A DNA stretch of 7,379 nucleotides, from contig CAKMPP010000104.1 of NCBI GenBank assembly GCA_927911475.1, forward strand, positions 1-7,379, in the 5' to 3' direction. Numbering within the stretch: position 1 is the stretch's first letter; each line of letters starts with the position of its first letter. The notes below the pieces were generated by a model that saw only the letters and a program-made list of their open reading frames with translations, had not been told where the DNA came from and did no database searches. Both the position numbers and the translations under genes were made by a program. Of this stretch, positions 5,970 through 7,379 are shown in pieces. Origin of the DNA: an uncultured Solobacterium sp. (GTDB lineage Bacteria > Bacillota_I > Bacilli_A > Erysipelotrichales > Erysipelotrichaceae).

Positions 5970-6815
5970 TTAAGATAACTTTGAACGCAGGTAATCATTG
6001 ATCATATCAATGAGCCAAACGACAACAAATAATGTAATCAGAATCATACCGAGGTCAGAGTAAGCACGTAATCCAGTACGTTCACGAATTAAGATACCAA
6101 GTCCACCAGCACCTACATAACCTAGAATGGAAGATGCACGTACATTAATCTCAAAGCAATACAAGCAATCCGCTAAATAGGTAGGTAAAATTTGTGGCAT
6201 ACACGAAGACAAGAAAGATTGTAATGTGGAAGCACCAAATGATTGCATGGCTTCATATGGACCCATATCGATTGTTTCAATACTTTCATATAACATTTTT
6301 GCAACAATACCAATCGTAAATACAGCGATTGCGACCGTACCCGCAAGTGGGCCTAAACTAAAGATTAATGCAAAGATATATGCATAAATCAAAGTTGGAA
6401 TGGAGCGCAATACAGATAAAATAAAGCGACATACAAGAAGCGTTGGTTTATTTTTATTGATATTACTAGATGCGAGAATTGCGAGCGGTAAACCAATTAG
6501 GGAACCAACAATTGTACCAACAATGGACATCTGTATAGTCTCAATGAGTGGTGAAATTACTTTTGGAAAGTAACTGAAATTAGGATTGAAAATTTTTGAT
6601 AGAATCACAGTTAATTGTTTTGCTCGTGAGACAATGATGGATAAATCAAAACCTGTCGCACGAATAGAGATAATCACAACAACTATAAATAACAGAAGAA
6701 TCAAAGGGGTTCTACTGCGAGGTCTTTCAACCGTATGCCCGTTTGGCAGTGTAATTAGTTCGGGTTTGAAGATTCTGTCAAACAATGGCGTCTTTAACAT
6801 TTTCTGTTTCGCCAT
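5970..6815 (-). CDS. phnE: Phosphonate-type ABC transporter permease PhnE (proximal copy)
   Basis: This 281-residue permease is intact. A cytoplasmic N-terminus of about 35 residues precedes the first membrane segment (PLILLLFIVVVIISI, 37-51). Further segments follow at about 92-115, 128-155 and 158-175. The coupling loop YEAMQSFGASTLQSFLSSCMP is at 187-207, and the PhnE hallmark ASSILGYVGAGGLG at 227-240. A last segment lies at about 255-271. It differs clearly from the distal copy, so the two probably form a heterodimeric channel driven by PhnC. AAGGA at 6824-6828 lies 8 bases before the ATG at 6815. The tail overlaps nothing; the next gene starts 12 bases later. As written its first 38 bases overlap the end of phnC, which may be an artefact. 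Confidence 0.92.
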   Translation of the reverse strand: MAKQKMLKTPLFDRIFKPELITLPNGHTVERPRSRTPLILLLFIVVVIISIRATGFDLSIIVSRAKQLTVILSKIFNPNFSYFPKVISPLIETIQMSIVGTIVGSLIGLPLAILASSNINKNKPTLLVCRFILSVLRSIPTLIYAYIFALIFSLGPLAGTVAIAVFTIGIVAKMLYESIETIDMGPYEAMQSFGASTLQSFLSSCMPQILPTYLADCLYCFEINVRASSILGYVGAGGLGILIRERTGLRAYSDLGMILITLFVVVWLIDMINDYLRSKLS

Positions 6816-7379
6816 GTTTACTTTCCTTCAACTTCCTGTGCGTCATCCTTAAGGTTGGAATCGCTTTTCCGTTATAAACTTCATCAAGAATTTCTTTGGT
6901 AATCTTATCGGTTGGACCATCATAAACGATATGACCAGAACGAACACCAATGACACGAGTAGCGTATTTCAACGCTAGATCGACATGGTGAATATTTAAT
7001 AGGATAGAGATATTCATTTCTTTATTGATTCTTGCAAAGTCACTCATAACAACATCAGCCATAATAGGGTCTAATGAAGCAACTGGCTCATCTGCGAGAA
7101 TAATCGAAGGATTCTGGTTGAGTGTACGTGCTAAAGCGACACGTTGTTGTTGTCCACCAGATAACTCATCACAACGGTTATAAGCCTTCTCTAAAATACC
7201 AACTTTATCCAAAGCTTCTAATGCATGAGTTTTTTGTTCTTTGGAATAAATTCCAAGTAGAACCTTATACCAAGGCATATCTGGAACATTACTTGTTAAA
7301 ACGTTGCGAATTACAGTTGAACGACTTACCAAGTTAAAGGATTGGAAGATCATACCAATCTTTCTTCTAAAGCGACGTA
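6778..7379 (-). CDS. phnC: Phosphonate-type ABC transporter ATP-binding protein PhnC, partial
   Basis: This is the ATPase that powers the PhnE permeases. The open frame runs to the window edge, with RRFRRKIG before the Met at 7353, so that Met is internal and the N-terminus with Walker A lies outside. Visible motifs are the Q-loop GMIFQSFNLV, the ABC signature LSGGQQQRVALAR, Walker B IILADEPVASLDP and the switch histidine in LLNIHHVDLAL. The PhnC-typical end TRVIGVRSGHIVYDGPTDKI follows. As written, the protein ends THRKLKESKHGETENVKDAIV at 6778, 38 bases into phnE. One base gained at 6848-6852 would instead give IPTLKDDAQEVEGK and a TAA at 6818-6820, two bases before the phnE ATG. That ending is more natural. 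It is the first visible gene of the operon; a binding protein is not in the window. Confidence 0.92.
   Translation of the reverse strand, partial: RRFRRKIGMIFQSFNLVSRSTVIRNVLTSNVPDMPWYKVLLGIYSKEQKTHALEALDKVGILEKAYNRCDELSGGQQQRVALARTLNQNPSIILADEPVASLDPIMADVVMSDFARINKEMNISILLNIHHVDLALKYATRVIGVRSGHIVYDGPTDKITKEILDEVYNGKAIPTLRMTHRKLKESKHGETENVKDAIV

Noticed and set aside
6586..6852. Plus-strand open frame opposite the phnE/phnC junction
   Set aside because: It is the antisense of the phnE N-terminus and the phnC end, with no ribosome site or known motif.
7351..7353. ATG as the start of phnC
   Set aside because: The frame stays open to the window edge with RRFRRKIG before it, and PhnC proteins have the Walker A region ahead of GMIFQ, so this Met is internal.

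Overview
The window is AT-rich DNA with strong GAGG/AGGAGG ribosome sites and a mfd-rqcP-divIC gene order, which points to a low-GC Gram-positive bacterium. In Bacillus, sporulation genes lie between the homologues of these three genes. Here they are absent, which suggests a non-spore-forming lineage. Erysipelotrichia is my guess, but the sequence alone does not prove it. I see no tRNA, rRNA, CRISPR array, insertion sequence or prophage gene.

Layout. (1) Positions 1-1785, plus strand: the C-terminal part of the repair translocase Mfd, then the S4-domain ribosome rescue protein RqcP overlapping its end, then the division protein DivIC/FtsB, closed by a hairpin that overlaps the divIC stop codon. 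(2) Positions 1822-2640, plus strand: a stand-alone alpha/beta hydrolase. It converges on (3) a minus-strand cytoplasmic CpdB/UshA-type nucleotide phosphoesterase (2697-4217), with a strong bidirectional hairpin between them. (4) A short divergent promoter region (4218-4335) with a 7-1-7 palindrome over the rightward -10 box. (5) Positions 4336-5106, plus strand: a Y_phosphatase3 (LipA/MptpB-like) phosphatase, ending in a palindromic terminator that it shares with (6) a minus-strand phosphonate-type ABC transporter, phnC-phnE-phnE (7379 down to 5143). phnC runs off the right edge; no binding protein (PhnD) is visible.

How the genes may work together: regions 3-6 look like a phosphorus-scavenging neighbourhood. 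A PhnCEE importer would bring in an oxyanion or organophosphorus compound, and two phosphatases without signal peptides could process phosphoesters inside the cell. This link is inferred from neighbourhood and family; no shared operator was found.

Data quality: the reading frame is broken at least four times where the restored protein is convincing (three single-base gains in mfd at about 65, 99-100 and 357-359; one loss in the first phnE at about 5914-5918). A fifth break is likely at the end of phnC (about 6848-6852). Single-base assembly errors are the simplest explanation, but pseudogenes cannot be ruled out from one sequence. No convincing undescribed system was found. The most notable items are the palindromic promoter, the transporter/phosphatase neighbourhood and the cluster of frame breaks.
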